Position numbers and translations under genes: made by a program
NCBI RefSeq assembly: GCF_003999195.1
Contig: NZ_RJVR01000103.1
Coordinates: 1-56,239 of the forward strand
Source: Streptomyces soli
GTDB lineage: Bacteria; Actinomycetota; Actinomycetes; Streptomycetales; Streptomycetaceae
DNA length: 56,239 nucleotides
Direction: 5' to 3'
Notes under the pieces: model-generated
What the model was told of the DNA's origin: nothing
The model's database searches: none
Seen by the model: only the letters and a program-made list of their open reading frames with translations
Shown here: piece after piece, positions 1 through 8,982 of the stretch
Layout: the number at the start of each line of letters is the position of its first letter
How positions within the stretch are numbered: position 1 is the stretch's first letter

Positions 1-193
1 GGGCCGGGCCGGGGCGGCCGGGCCGGGCGTTCACGGCAGGAGCGCCACGCGGAGGCGCGGGACGGGGTGCGGCGGGCCGTGGCCCGGGACCGGGGACAGG
101 GCGGGGGGTCGACGCGGGACGGCCGGTGGCCGGTGCTGTGCGGGGACCCGGGACACTCTCGTGAATCTGAGGCTCCTCGGAGGAGAGAGGCAT
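1..193 (-). CDS. N-terminus of a proline/alanine-rich protein, cut by the left edge
   Basis: Reading leftward from an ATG at 193, the frame stays open to the window edge (64 codons) and encodes MPLSSEEPQIHESVPGP followed by a Pro/Ala/Arg-rich stretch. It lies downstream of rnhB on the same strand with a gap of about 60 nt, as expected for a co-transcribed gene. No domain is visible in this fragment and I do not recognise the protein. Low-complexity GC-rich frames can stay open by chance. The acidic, non-repetitive first 15 residues and the position after rnhB are the only arguments for a real gene. The rest of 1-252 shows nothing else I can support. Confidence 0.4.
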   Translation of the reverse strand, partial: MPLSSEEPQIHESVPGPRTAPATGRPASTPRPVPGPGPRPAAPRPAPPRGAPAVNARPGRPGPA

Positions 194-252
194 GTGGTGA
201 TGTCTATCAAATGCACCTTGCGGGCGCAGCGGCGGGTAGGTCACAACTCGGG

Positions 253-945
253 TCAGAATTCGAAACCGAGCTGCTCCCCAGGGTCCGCCATCGCCCCGGC
301 CCGCACCTTCTTCAGGTGCTGCCAGCGCGGCAGCGCGTCGAGGTACGCCCACGACAACCGGTGGTGCGGGGTGGGTCCCAGCTCCTCCAGCGCGGCGCGG
401 TGCACCGGCGAAGGGTACCCGGCGTTGTCCTCGAAGCGGAACGGGGCATGGCCTGCGCCGAGTTCCGCCATCATGGCGTCCCGGTGCACCTTGGCGATCA
501 CGGACGCCGCCGCGACGGCGACGCACGACTGGTCACCCTTGATCACCGTACGGACCCGCCACGGACCGCCCAGGTAGTCGTGCTTGCCGTCGAGGATGAT
601 CGCGTCCGGCACCACCGGCAGCACCCCCAGGGCGCGTACGGCGGCGAGCCGCAGCGCGGCCGTCATCCCGAGCTCGTCGATCTCCTCCGGCGAAGCGTGA
701 CCGAGGGCGTACGCGGTCACCCAGCCGGCCAGCACCGCCGCCAGCTCGTTGCGGCGCTTCTCGGTGAGCAGCTTGGAGTCGGTGAGCCCGTCCGGCGGCC
801 TGCGCAGCCCGGTGACGGCGGCGCACACGGTGACGGGCCCGGCCCAGGCACCTCGGCCCACCTCGTCGATGCCGACAACGATCTTGGCTCCGAGGGTGGC
901 GCGCAGGGAGCGCTCGACGCTGTGGGTGGGTGGTTGGTAGGGCAT
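253..945 (-). CDS. rnhB: Ribonuclease HII
   Basis: This 230-aa protein is a manganese/magnesium-dependent endonuclease that nicks the RNA strand of RNA-DNA hybrids and starts removal of ribonucleotides misincorporated into DNA. The hallmark [13 protein letters not shown] motif supplies acidic residues D27 and E28. The DSKLL motif follows near residue 56, and the third conserved Asp lies in [10 protein letters not shown] (D119). Length is normal for the family. The ATG at 945 has no strong Shine-Dalgarno, so an alternative start is possible, but the conserved core begins only about 25 residues in. It acts in the cytosol. Confidence 0.97.
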   Translation of the reverse strand: MPYQPPTHSVERSLRATLGAKIVVGIDEVGRGAWAGPVTVCAAVTGLRRPPDGLTDSKLLTEKRRNELAAVLAGWVTAYALGHASPEEIDELGMTAALRLAAVRALGVLPVVPDAIILDGKHDYLGGPWRVRTVIKGDQSCVAVAAASVIAKVHRDAMMAELGAGHAPFRFEDNAGYPSPVHRAALEELGPTPHHRLSWAYLDALPRWQHLKKVRAGAMADPGEQLGFEF

Positions 946-972
946 GGCAAGGCCAAGCCTACGCCCCGCCTT

Positions 973-1335
973 TCACGCCTCTTGCGCAGGTGCCTGGTGT
1001 TCGGCGAGCACGCCCGTACGGTGCTGCTGCACCAGCCAGTAGTAGGAGAAGCCGCCGAGCGCGACCACCCCGACGAAGAGCACGGCGCCCCAGCGCAGGT
1101 ACCAGTGCCGGGGGCCAGAAGCGTTGTAGACGGCGGCGCGCGGCCACATCAGGTTGATCGTCATGGCCGTGCCCCACAGCACCGCGAGGAGGTTCACCGG
1201 CAGGCCGAAGCGGCCAAGCGATAAGCGGCCCTTTCCCGCTCCGTGCCAGTTGCCGCGCAGCCGCTGGACCAGCATCGGCAGCGTGACCAGCAGATACGCG
1301 GGGTAGATCATGATGATGGCGATGCTGGTGACCAC
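973..1335 (-). pseudogene. C-terminal remnant of an APC-type amino acid permease
   Basis: The 120 codons encode only the last membrane segments and cytoplasmic tail of an amino acid/polyamine permease: two hydrophobic helices (IAIIMIYPAYLLVTLP and a later WGAVLFVGVVALGGF) around the conserved GLPVNLLAVLWG and INLMWPRAAVYN stretches. Intact relatives are near 500 aa with about 12 helices. The reading frame enters straight from the end of the aldehyde dehydrogenase gene (stop at 1359), so roughly the first three quarters of the permease are gone. One TTA codon is at 1222-1224. The neighbouring aldehyde dehydrogenase suggests a former permease/dehydrogenase pair for amine or GABA-type substrates. 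A GGGAG about 9 nt before the GTG at 1335 could still allow translation. Confidence 0.7.
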
Positions 1336-1358
1336 CGAGAAGTCTCCCGGGGCTTGCG

Positions 1359-2828
1359 TCAGTCGAACCAGCGCTGCGGCACCGCGGCGGTGTTGCGCCA
1401 GATGTGCTTGGACTCCTGGTACTCAGCCAGGCCCGTGGGCCCGAGTTCGCGGCCGAAGCCCGACTGCTTCATGCCGCCCCACTCCGCCTGGGGCACGTAC
1501 GGGTGGAAGTCGTTGATCCACACCGTGCCGGCCCGCAGCCCGGCGGCGACCCGCGCGGCCCGGGCCTCGTCCGTGGTCCAGACGGCGCCCGTGAGTCCGT
1601 AGACGGTCCCGTTGGCGAGCGCGAGCGCCTCCTCCTCGCTCGTGAAGCGCTCCACGGTCAGGACCGGCCCGAAGGATTCGTCGCGGATCACCGTCATCCC
1701 GGCATGGCACGAGTCCAGGACGGTCGGCCGGTAGTAGAAGCCGTCCTTCAGCGCGGGGTCCTCGGGACGGGCCCCGCCGCAGCGCAGTATGGCGCCTTCG
1801 GCGATCCCGGCGGCGACGTAGGCCTCGACCTTGTCGCGGTGTGCGGCCGAGATCAGCGGCCCGGTGCGGGCCTGCTCGTCGAAAGGACCGCCGAGCCGGA
1901 TCCGCCGGGCGCCCGCGACCACCACGTCGACGAAGCGATCGGCGATCTCCTCCTGTACGAGCAGCCGGGCGCCGGCCGAGCAGACCTGGCCGGAGTGCAG
2001 GAAGACCGCCATGAGGGCGTAGTCGACAGCGGTGTCGAAGTCGGCGTCGGCGAAGACGATGTCGGGGTTCTTGCCACCAAGCTCAAGGGCGACCTTCTTC
2101 ACGGTCGGCGCGGCCGCGGCCATGATCCGCCGGCCGGTAACCAGCCCGCCGGTGAAGGAGACCATGTCGACGCGCTCGTCCTCGGACAGCGGGGCCCCGG
2201 CCATCGGTCCGGCTCCGAGCACGAGGTTGGCGACGCCGTCGGGCAGGCCAGCCTCCTGGAGCAGCCGCATCAAGTGGATGGCGGTGTGCGGAGTGAGCTC
2301 ACTGGGCTTGAGTATGAAGGTGTTGCCCGCGCCGATGGCCGGGGCGACTTTCCAGGCGGTCTGCAGCAGCGGGTAGTTCCACGGGGTGATCAAGGCGCAG
2401 ACGCCGACTGGTTCGTGGACGACGCGGCTGTCCACCGCCGGGTTGCCGGTGTCCACCACCCGGCCGGTGCTTCCTGCGGCGACCAGGTTGCCGAAGTAGC
2501 GGAAGCAGTTGGCGATGTCGTCCATGTCGTACTCGGACTCCACCAGTCGCTTACCCGTATCGAGTGATTCGGCCCGGGCCAGTGCCGCCTTGTCCCGCTC
2601 GATGAGGCCGGCCACGCGCAGAAGCAGCCCGGCCCGTTCAGCCGCCGGGGTGTGCGGCCAGGGGCCGTGATCGAAGGCGTCACGCGCGGCGGCGATCGCG
2701 GCCGAGGCGTCCTTGGCCCCGGCCTCGTCGACGGTGCCCACGAGGGTGCCGTCCGCGGGACACCGGATCTCGCGCGAGCCCCCGTCGACGGCGGCCGTCC
2801 AGCGACCCCCGATGAACAGCTCAGGCAT
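1359..2828 (-). CDS. NAD(P)-dependent aldehyde dehydrogenase (betaine/aminoaldehyde type)
   Basis: This 489-aa soluble enzyme oxidises an aldehyde to the carboxylic acid. Family marks are visible in order: TPWNYPLLQ (N151), ILKPSELTP, FTGG near residue 225, the general base in LELGGKNPD (E249), the nucleophile in HSGQVCSAG (C283) and a C-terminal GFGRELGP. Sequence style resembles betaine-aldehyde and gamma-aminobutyraldehyde dehydrogenases, but substrate cannot be fixed from sequence. I chose the ATG at 2828 because GGAGGAG precedes it by 3 nt; the longer frame upstream has unlikely composition. It sits upstream of the permease remnant, and a TetR gene on the same strand ends about 117 nt upstream of its start. 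Confidence 0.93.
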   Translation of the reverse strand: MPELFIGGRWTAAVDGGSREIRCPADGTLVGTVDEAGAKDASAAIAAARDAFDHGPWPHTPAAERAGLLLRVAGLIERDKAALARAESLDTGKRLVESEYDMDDIANCFRYFGNLVAAGSTGRVVDTGNPAVDSRVVHEPVGVCALITPWNYPLLQTAWKVAPAIGAGNTFILKPSELTPHTAIHLMRLLQEAGLPDGVANLVLGAGPMAGAPLSEDERVDMVSFTGGLVTGRRIMAAAAPTVKKVALELGGKNPDIVFADADFDTAVDYALMAVFLHSGQVCSAGARLLVQEEIADRFVDVVVAGARRIRLGGPFDEQARTGPLISAAHRDKVEAYVAAGIAEGAILRCGGARPEDPALKDGFYYRPTVLDSCHAGMTVIRDESFGPVLTVERFTSEEEALALANGTVYGLTGAVWTTDEARAARVAAGLRAGTVWINDFHPYVPQAEWGGMKQSGFGRELGPTGLAEYQESKHIWRNTAAVPQRWFD

Positions 2829-2945
2829 GGTCTCCTCCGGAGGGGTACGGGTACCGCCGGCGCATGCCCGCACCGCCTGCGGGCACGCGCGAACAGCCCT
2901 ACTCGTGACCTTAAGCACAGAGCGTGGACCGCGCCCCCGGAGCCT

Positions 2946-3560
2946 TCAGGGCCGCAGCAGCGGCACCATCACCTGGTCGACGGCCTCGACCAGGTCCGCC
3001 TCGTCGATCTCCCGGCCACCGAGCTTGGCCCGGTACATCATCAGTGCGGGGACCACGTCCGCGACGATGTCACCGGTGGCGTCCGCACGCACCTCGCCTC
3101 GCTCGATCCCGCGTCGTACGACGGCCTTGATGAGCTGCTGCGCCGGCTCGACCACGCGCCGCAGGATCATCTCGTGGAAGAGATGCGCCGCGTCGGTGTC
3201 GCATTCGTCGAGCACCGAGCGCAGCGCGAGGCCGCCTGGCGAGTACATGGCGTCGCGCATCCGAACGGCGAGGCTGAGCAGGTCCTCTCGCAGGCTGCCC
3301 AGGTCAGGCACCTCGCCCACCTCGGGGATCGACAAGTTCAGCGCGTCGGCGACCAGTGTCTGCTTCGAGGGCCAGCGGCGGTAGACGGCGGCCTTGCCGG
3401 TCTGGGCGCCGGCGGCAACCCCCTCCATGGTCAGTCCGGCCCAGCCGACGGTGCTGAGCTGCTCCAATGCGGCATCGAGAATCGCCCGTTCGAGCACCGA
3501 CCCGCGACGGCGCAGAACTGCCGGCTTCGCGGGTCCGTCGGCTTCCTGCCGCATGATCAT
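2946..3560 (-). CDS. TetR/AcrR family repressor of the adjacent MFS exporter
   Basis: A 204-aa protein with an N-terminal helix-turn-helix: residues from ILDAALEQLSTVGWAGLTMEGVAAGAQ to KAAVYRRWPSKQTL are the typical TetR DNA-binding core. The C-terminal part (TetR_C-like, GIERGEVRADATGDIVADVVPALMM) would bind a small molecule. It is transcribed divergently from the MFS transporter at 3674, and two palindromes lie between them, so autorepression plus repression of the exporter is the natural inference. The ATG at 3560 is preceded by GGAGGTGCC; a second ATG two codons on is also possible. The inducer is unknown. Confidence 0.93.
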   Translation of the reverse strand: MIMRQEADGPAKPAVLRRRGSVLERAILDAALEQLSTVGWAGLTMEGVAAGAQTGKAAVYRRWPSKQTLVADALNLSIPEVGEVPDLGSLREDLLSLAVRMRDAMYSPGGLALRSVLDECDTDAAHLFHEMILRRVVEPAQQLIKAVVRRGIERGEVRADATGDIVADVVPALMMYRAKLGGREIDEADLVEAVDQVMVPLLRP

Positions 3561-3582
3561 GGCACCTCCAAAAACCAATTCT

Positions 3583-3602
3583 AGTGAACGCTTGCGTTCA
3601 CT
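3583..3602. promoter_or_regulatory. Palindromic operator 1 (TetR site)
   Basis: AGTGAACGCTTGCGTTCACT is a perfect inverted repeat with 9-bp arms around a 2-bp centre. It lies 23 bp upstream of the TetR start codon and is paired with a near-identical site 46 bp away. Size and symmetry fit a TetR-family operator. Confidence 0.8.
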
Positions 3603-3628
3603 ACGCTTGCTCCCATAGTCTCGTGCAG

Positions 3629-3648
3629 AGTGAACGCCACCGTTCACT
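3629..3648. promoter_or_regulatory. Palindromic operator 2 (TetR site)
   Basis: AGTGAACGCCACCGTTCACT shares 17 of 20 positions with operator 1 and has 8-bp arms. It lies 26 bp before the exporter's likely GTG start. The 46-bp centre-to-centre distance leaves one site per divergent gene. Confidence 0.8.
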
Positions 3649-3673
3649 AAGTCACTGTTGTTGGGGGACCCTC

Positions 3674-5223
3674 GTGACGACTTCGCAATTGAGTACCACT
3701 CCACGAAAGCCTGGTGCCGGTGGCGGGACGGACGTCCGGGGATCGCCCTCGCTGTCATCGCCGCCTGCCAGCTGATGGTCGTGCTGGACGCCACCATCGT
3801 CAACATCGCTCTACCGCATATCCAGACAGCGCTGTCGTTCTCGACCACCGACCTGTCCTGGGTGCTCAACGCGTACACGCTGACCTTCGGCGGCCTGCTG
3901 CTGCTCGGTGGACGGGCCGGGGACATCCTGGGCCGGCGGAGGGTGTTCATCTTCGGCATCCTGCTGTTCTCCCTCGCCTCCCTCCTCGGAGGCTTCGCCC
4001 AGGAGCCGTGGCAGCTGCTCGCCGCCCGCTCCCTGCAGGGCATCGGCGGGGCGATCTGCTCCCCCACGTCGCTCGCTCTGATCACCAGCACCTTCCCCGA
4101 AGGCCCCGAGCGCAACCGGGCCTTCGGCGTCTTCGCGGCCGTCTCGGCCGGTGGCGGCGCGGTCGGCCTGCTGGCAGGCGGCATGCTCACCGAGTGGCTC
4201 AGCTGGCGCTGGGTGTTCTTTGTCAACGTCCCCATCGGTCTCCTCATCGCCTTCCTTTCGCCGATCTTCATCAACGAGTCGCGAAAGCATCCGGGCCGCT
4301 TCGACATCGCCGGAGCGATCACCTCCACCGGTGGCATGGCCTCGATGGTCTACGGATTCATCCGCGCCGCCGACAAGGGCTGGCGGGACGGGCTGACTGT
4401 CACGGCCTTCGCCGCCGCGGTGGTCTTGCTGGTCTCGTTCGTCCTGGTCGAGCGGCGGGCCCGGGAGCCGATCACCCCGCTGAGGATGTTCGCGGACCGC
4501 AACCGCTCGGGGACATATGTGATCATGCTGAGCCTCGCCGCGGCGATGTTCGGGATGTTCTATTTCATTGTCCTCTTCGTGCAGAACGTGCTGGGCTACA
4601 GCGCGATCGCCTCCGGCTTCGCCTTCCTGCCGGTCACCGTCGCCATCATCGTCGGAGCGGGTCTGTCCACCCGCTTCCTGCCGGTGCTCGGGCCCAAGCC
4701 GTTCCTGGTCACCGGCGCGATTTTCACCGGCATCGGTATGGCCTGGCAGACCCAGATCGATCCGGGCAGCGACTACGTGAGCGGGGTCCTCGGGCCGATG
4801 CTCCTCTTCGGCTTCGGCATGGGTCTGAACTTCGTCACGCTCACCCTCACCGCCGTCTCCGGCGTCGCGCAGCACGAGGCGGGCGCCGCTTCCGGGCTGC
4901 TCAACGCTACCCAGCAGGTGGGTGGTTCGCTGGGGCTCTCGATCCTGGTGACGGTCTTCGGTACGGCCAGCCGTAGCGAGGCCACCAAGCAACTGCCCGA
5001 CTTCCTCGCCCGCGCCACGCCTGCGCAGAAGACCGCGTTCGAAAAGACGCAGACCCTTCCGGCGCCATGGGGCCACGAGGTGCTGGCCCACGGCATCTCA
5101 ACCGCGTTCATAGCGGCCGTCGCACTGGTCGCGCTGGCCCTGTTCACGGCGGTGTTCGTGATCCGGGTGCGCAAGAGCGACCTGGAGGCGCTGAGCGGCA
5201 CGGCCGGCGCTGCGGCGGGCTGA
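3674..5223 (+). CDS. MFS drug exporter (DHA2, 14-TM type), apparent 1-nt frameshift near the N-terminus
   Basis: A membrane exporter of about 510 aa that would use the proton gradient to expel a drug or metabolite. Motifs are strong: LDATIVNIALPHIQ in TM1, LGGRAGDILGRRRVF (motif A), and a WRWVFFVNVPIG segment typical of the 14-helix family. The natural start looks like the GTG at 3674 (GGGGGA 5 nt upstream; VTTSQLSTTPRKPGAGG), but that frame stops at 3775. The transporter body runs in the frame one base earlier, entering near 3712-3745, so one base seems lost there. If real, translation would need a weak upstream TTG or the ATG at 3775, which removes part of TM1. A sequencing error is the simple alternative. 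Expression is probably controlled by the divergent TetR. Confidence 0.88.
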
Positions 5224-5328
5224 GGACCCGGCGGCGGACGGGGAAGGTCGGGGGGCGCCCGGCGCCACCGCCCAGCCCGGGGGAGGTCAGGGCGGCGGCG
5301 CCGGGCGCCTCATCTCATCCGCGATATG

Positions 5329-6912
5329 TCATTCGCGGAAGGTGACGAAGCCGGCCTCCTGGCACGGATCCCCGGCCGCAAGCGGCCGGTCGGCCAGGAT
5401 CATACGGGCCCGGGCCTCGCCAAGACTGGTGGCGTACCAGGCCTCGCCGTCGTGCAGCCCGCCCTCGATCTCCCCCAGGGCGCAGGAGCGCTCGGGCTCG
5501 GGCAGCCGGTCCAGAGCGGGCACGGCGTCGGCGGACAGACCGCGCAGATACCCCAGGTCGATCTTCCCGGTGTTCTCGTAACGGGTGACCTGCTGGTCCG
5601 CGATCAGCCCGTCGGGCGAGATGAGGCCGAAGGCCAGAATGCCAACGGCCGCACTGGCCACGATCGCGCGGGGCAGCCAGCGGTTGCCCAGAATCCCGGC
5701 CGCCATGATCAGCACAATGACCAGGCCGAGCCACAGTTCCATCCCCGCCACCGAGATACGCAGCCGGGTCAGCCCGTAGGCGTTGACGTAGAGCTCCATG
5801 CGGCGCAGCGCCGAGGCGACCACGACCAGGGTGAGCAGGCAGATCGCGCCGAGCACGGACCGTACGAGCAGCCGGTCGCGATCGGTGCCGCGCGGGGCCC
5901 AGCGCAGGGCGAGGGCGATCACCAGGACGGTGAGGAGAGTGACGGTGAGCAGCTGCCAGAAGCCCTGCCGGGCGTACTGCGCATAGGTCTGGCCAGTCTC
6001 GGCGAGCACCTTGTCGTAGCCCCCGAACAGCACGGTGAGCTGGACGGCGTTGAAGAGAGCGAAGAGCGCGGCGAGGACGACAAGCGGAAGCGTCCACTCC
6101 AGTCGGCTGCGAGCGCGGCCTGGCTTGACCTCGATCCGGTCCCAGCGGCGGGGTGAGGCCGCAGTGCGCGCGACCGTCAGGGCACCCAGCAAACCGAGGA
6201 CGAAGAACAGGAAGTGCAGCGGGCTGTCGCCGACCGACACGTCCGGGGTGAGATTCCCCAGAAGATCGGCGAAGGCGGCGTCGGCCCCCGCGAAGAGGGC
6301 GCCGAAGACCACGAGCAGGACCACCGCCACCGCAACCGCCCTGACCACCGGCCACCAGCGGTCGCGGCTGCCGCTGGTACGCTCCCGCATCCCCTGCAGA
6401 CCCCAGGCGAGACCGGAGACGACCTCGCCCCACACACCGACGCTGCCGAACAGCACACCGGGCCAAGTGCGGCCGCCGTGCAGGGCGAGCGAGCCGAGCG
6501 CGAGAGCGGCGACGATGGCGAGGAAGGCGGGCCAGCCCGCGTCCCGCAGGGCGGGCACGGCAAGCAGGGCAACGCCTGCGGCAGCCCACACCAGGGTCCA
6601 CGGGCGGGGCCTGCGGCCTGCGGCGCGGGCCGCCACCGCGCCGCCCACGGCGGCCGGAGCGGCTACGAGCAGCAGGTTCAGGCCCACTCCCCCGTCGAGC
6701 AGAAGGGCGGCCAGGACGCCGGTCGCCAGCACCGCCCACAGCGCCCCCGCCCGAATCACGGCGGGCGCCTTGGAACGGCTCGCGATGACCCACTGCGGCG
6801 GCGGTGGCGGCGCCGGCGCTCCTGGCCACGCCGGGCGCGGCTGCTGCGGCCCTCCATAGGCGGGCAGGCGCGGTTGCGGCCGTTGCACAGCATCGGACGG
6901 TGTGTCAGACAT
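5329..6912 (-). CDS. Polytopic membrane protein, DUF4153/DUF4173 type
   Basis: A 527-aa protein with a proline-rich cytoplasmic N-terminus (about residues 1-40), some 10-12 hydrophobic helices, and a C-terminal extracytoplasmic tail. The conserved ENTGKIDLGYLRGLSADAVPAL stretch and the helix pattern match the DUF4173 family common in actinobacteria. Function is unknown; some members sit beside regulators, but here neighbours give no hint. The ATG at 6912 follows GGGAGGGGG. It stands alone, convergent with the MFS gene. The 204 nt upstream (6913-7116) show no further gene. Confidence 0.85.
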   Translation of the reverse strand: MSDTPSDAVQRPQPRLPAYGGPQQPRPAWPGAPAPPPPPQWVIASRSKAPAVIRAGALWAVLATGVLAALLLDGGVGLNLLLVAAPAAVGGAVAARAAGRRPRPWTLVWAAAGVALLAVPALRDAGWPAFLAIVAALALGSLALHGGRTWPGVLFGSVGVWGEVVSGLAWGLQGMRERTSGSRDRWWPVVRAVAVAVVLLVVFGALFAGADAAFADLLGNLTPDVSVGDSPLHFLFFVLGLLGALTVARTAASPRRWDRIEVKPGRARSRLEWTLPLVVLAALFALFNAVQLTVLFGGYDKVLAETGQTYAQYARQGFWQLLTVTLLTVLVIALALRWAPRGTDRDRLLVRSVLGAICLLTLVVVASALRRMELYVNAYGLTRLRISVAGMELWLGLVIVLIMAAGILGNRWLPRAIVASAAVGILAFGLISPDGLIADQQVTRYENTGKIDLGYLRGLSADAVPALDRLPEPERSCALGEIEGGLHDGEAWYATSLGEARARMILADRPLAAGDPCQEAGFVTFRE

Positions 6913-7116
6913 GGAGCCCCCTCCCAGCCGGCCCCGGCCACGGCACATGGGCGCGGGCAGAACCGGCGACTGTCGGCGCGCGCCGGTCAAGATCAGCCGA
7001 CGGCGTGGCCGACACGCTACGCCCGGCTCAGCGCAGCTCGCCCCCAGGTGCGCTACCGGCGCAGGCCTGTGACGCGCTCGTGACACAGGACAGGTTTTGG
7101 CGCCGCCTCGGCCCTC

Positions 7117-8022
7117 TCAGACGGCGGGGACCCACTCCGGCAGGGCCTCGCTCCGCTCCAGCCAATCGGCAGGCGGCGCGCCGTCCGGGTGGGCGGCCAC
7201 GATGCCGCCGACTATGGCGCAGGTGGTGTCGACATCGCCGCCGGCCCGGGCCGTGGCCCAGAACGCCTTCTCGTACTCGCCCAGATGGCGTGCCGCCACC
7301 CACAGCGCGAAGGGCACCGTGTCATGCGCGCTGGTGCGCCGACCGCAGCCGAGCACCGCGGCGACGGTCGCCACGTCCGCGTAGTCGAGCATGTCGCGGG
7401 CGCGCCGCAGCCCCGCCTGCACGGCGCTGCGCGGTACGAGGCCGATGACCCCTTCGAGGAGTGTCCCCGGGTCCTTGGGGCCGTCCGCGTCTGCCACGAG
7501 CGCGGCCGCAGCGGCGACGGCCACGGCCCCGACCACGCCTTCGCGGTGCTGGTGCGTGGTGTAGGCCGACAGCTCGGCCTGCTCCGCCGCCATCTCCGGC
7601 TCACCGGCGTACCAGGCGCCGAGCGGCGCGACCCGCATGGCCGCGCCATTGCCCCAGGAGCCCTGCCCGTTGAACATCTCCGAGGCCAGCGTGCGCCAGT
7701 CCGCGCCCTCCTGGCGGATCAGCCGCAGCATCCGGTTCACCGCCGGTCCGTATCCGCGGTCGAAGTCATGGCGCTGCGCGAAGGAGGCAGCGAGCGCGTC
7801 CTGGTCGATCGCGCCGTGGCTGCCCACGACCGCCACCACCGAACACGCCATCTCGGTGTCGTCGGTCCACTGCCAGCCGCCCGGAGGCAACGTGCCGCTC
7901 TGCAGGGCCGGGTAGTTGGCAGGTACGAAGAACTGCGAACCGAGGGCATCGCCCAGGGCCAGTCCGCGCAGGCTCGAGAGCGCGCGCGAGAGGCGTTCGT
8001 TATGTCGGGAGTCAGGGGTCAT
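7117..8022 (-). CDS. ADP-ribosylglycohydrolase family protein
   Basis: About 301 aa. Members hydrolyse ADP-ribose from proteins or small molecules using a binuclear magnesium centre. The metal-ligand motifs are present: LALGDALGS near the N-terminus, QWTDDTEMACSVV, and GGDVDTTCAIVGGIVAA near the C-terminus, so the enzyme should be active. The start is uncertain: the ATG at 8022 keeps the conserved domain intact, while an ATG at 8052 and a TTG at 8061 extend it; none has a good Shine-Dalgarno. No ADP-ribosyltransferase is nearby, so the substrate is open. Confidence 0.9.
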   Translation of the reverse strand: MTPDSRHNERLSRALSSLRGLALGDALGSQFFVPANYPALQSGTLPPGGWQWTDDTEMACSVVAVVGSHGAIDQDALAASFAQRHDFDRGYGPAVNRMLRLIRQEGADWRTLASEMFNGQGSWGNGAAMRVAPLGAWYAGEPEMAAEQAELSAYTTHQHREGVVGAVAVAAAAALVADADGPKDPGTLLEGVIGLVPRSAVQAGLRRARDMLDYADVATVAAVLGCGRRTSAHDTVPFALWVAARHLGEYEKAFWATARAGGDVDTTCAIVGGIVAAHPDGAPPADWLERSEALPEWVPAV

Positions 8023-8090
8023 CGCGCCGGAAACTCTGACATCACGTGTCATCAGGGTCAATCACCCTGTGCTCAAACTCACCTGCGGAC

Positions 8091-8756
8091 TTACCCGTGA
8101 TACCGCGACAGATCGGACTCCGCCGTACGCCACCGGTCGAAGGGCTGGTCGAGTCGGTACTTGCCGTCGGGCCCGAGCAGCAGGATGCGGGTCTCGCCGT
8201 TGCCCGGGTTGGACAGGCACTCGAACTCGTCGACCGTCCAGTGAAACCAGCGCATGCAGAACAGCCGCATTGTGAGCCCGTGGGTCACCATCAGCACATT
8301 CGGCGGGAAGTCGGCGTTGTCGAAGGCCCGGTACAGCGTTTCCAGGAAGGCCCCGACCCGGTCGTAGACATCCGCTCCCGACTCACCCTGTGCGAATCGG
8401 TAGAAGAAGTGTCCGTACGCGTCCCGGGCCGTGCGCTGCCGCTGGACGTCCTCCGCGTCCTGGTAGTTGCCCCAGTCCTGCTCGCGCAGGCGCGGCTCCT
8501 CCTTGGCCCGGGTGAGACGCGGATCCAGCCCCAGCAGGTGGAAGGTCTCATGGGTCCGCCGGTAGGGCGAGACGAAAGCCTGCACCCGCTCGCCGCCGAA
8601 CAACTCCCTGAGCCGGACGCCCGCCTCCTGTGCCTGTCGCTCGCCGGCGGCGGTGAGCAGCAGGGCGTGATCCGGGACCCGTTCATAGATCGTGTCGTCG
8701 GCGTTGCCCTGGGACTCTCCGTGCCGGATAAGCACAATGCGGCGGGGTCGTGCCAT
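8091..8756 (-). CDS. Histidine phosphatase family protein (phosphoglycerate-mutase-like)
   Basis: A 221-aa cytosolic protein that begins with the catalytic IVLIRHGESQGN motif, whose His becomes phosphorylated. SPYRRTHET supplies the second phosphate-binding arginine region, EQDWGNYQ is a typical acid position, and VTHGLTMRLF carries the second catalytic His. The family dephosphorylates sugar phosphates, nucleotides or cofactors, and substrate cannot be read from sequence. It lies immediately downstream of a degraded SDR gene on the same strand. Confidence 0.92.
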   Translation of the reverse strand: MARPRRIVLIRHGESQGNADDTIYERVPDHALLLTAAGERQAQEAGVRLRELFGGERVQAFVSPYRRTHETFHLLGLDPRLTRAKEEPRLREQDWGNYQDAEDVQRQRTARDAYGHFFYRFAQGESGADVYDRVGAFLETLYRAFDNADFPPNVLMVTHGLTMRLFCMRWFHWTVDEFECLSNPGNGETRILLLGPDGKYRLDQPFDRWRTAESDLSRYHG

Positions 8757-8807
8757 GACTTCACTTTAGGTGGCCGTTCTGGCGCAGGCGCGCCGGCACC
8801 CCCTTCC

Positions 8808-8982
8808 TCACGGCTTGCGCGCGCCGAGGGAGCGTGCGACAAGCCCTTCGGACAGTTCCCGAAGTCGGCGGCGGGCGACGGGATCGTACGCCTGGCGGTC
8901 GGCCCGCAAGGCGCACCGCGAGCCACCGACCGAGGCCGTCGGTGGAGCCGGTGACCAGCACGGTCCGCCCGTCGTGCGCCAT
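8808..8982 (-). pseudogene. Scar of a second SDR-type dehydrogenase gene
   Basis: An ATG at 8982 overlaps the stop of the upstream SDR gene (TGATG, classic coupling) and begins MAHDGRTVLVTGSTDGLGRW, a typical Rossmann N-terminus with TGxxxGxG. After about 28 codons the frame loses sense. In another frame the DNA resumes with DRQAYDPVARRRLRELSEGL and a stop at 8808, which reads like the C-terminal tail of the same kind of protein. The middle (about 200 codons) is missing; the junction is near 8893-8905. This looks like one internal deletion that left both ends. Confidence 0.65.

Noticed and set aside
3560..4337. N-terminal extension of the TetR frame into the MFS gene
   Set aside because: The TetR domain starts at 3560 with a strong ribosome site; the extension is antisense to the exporter and has no TetR homology.
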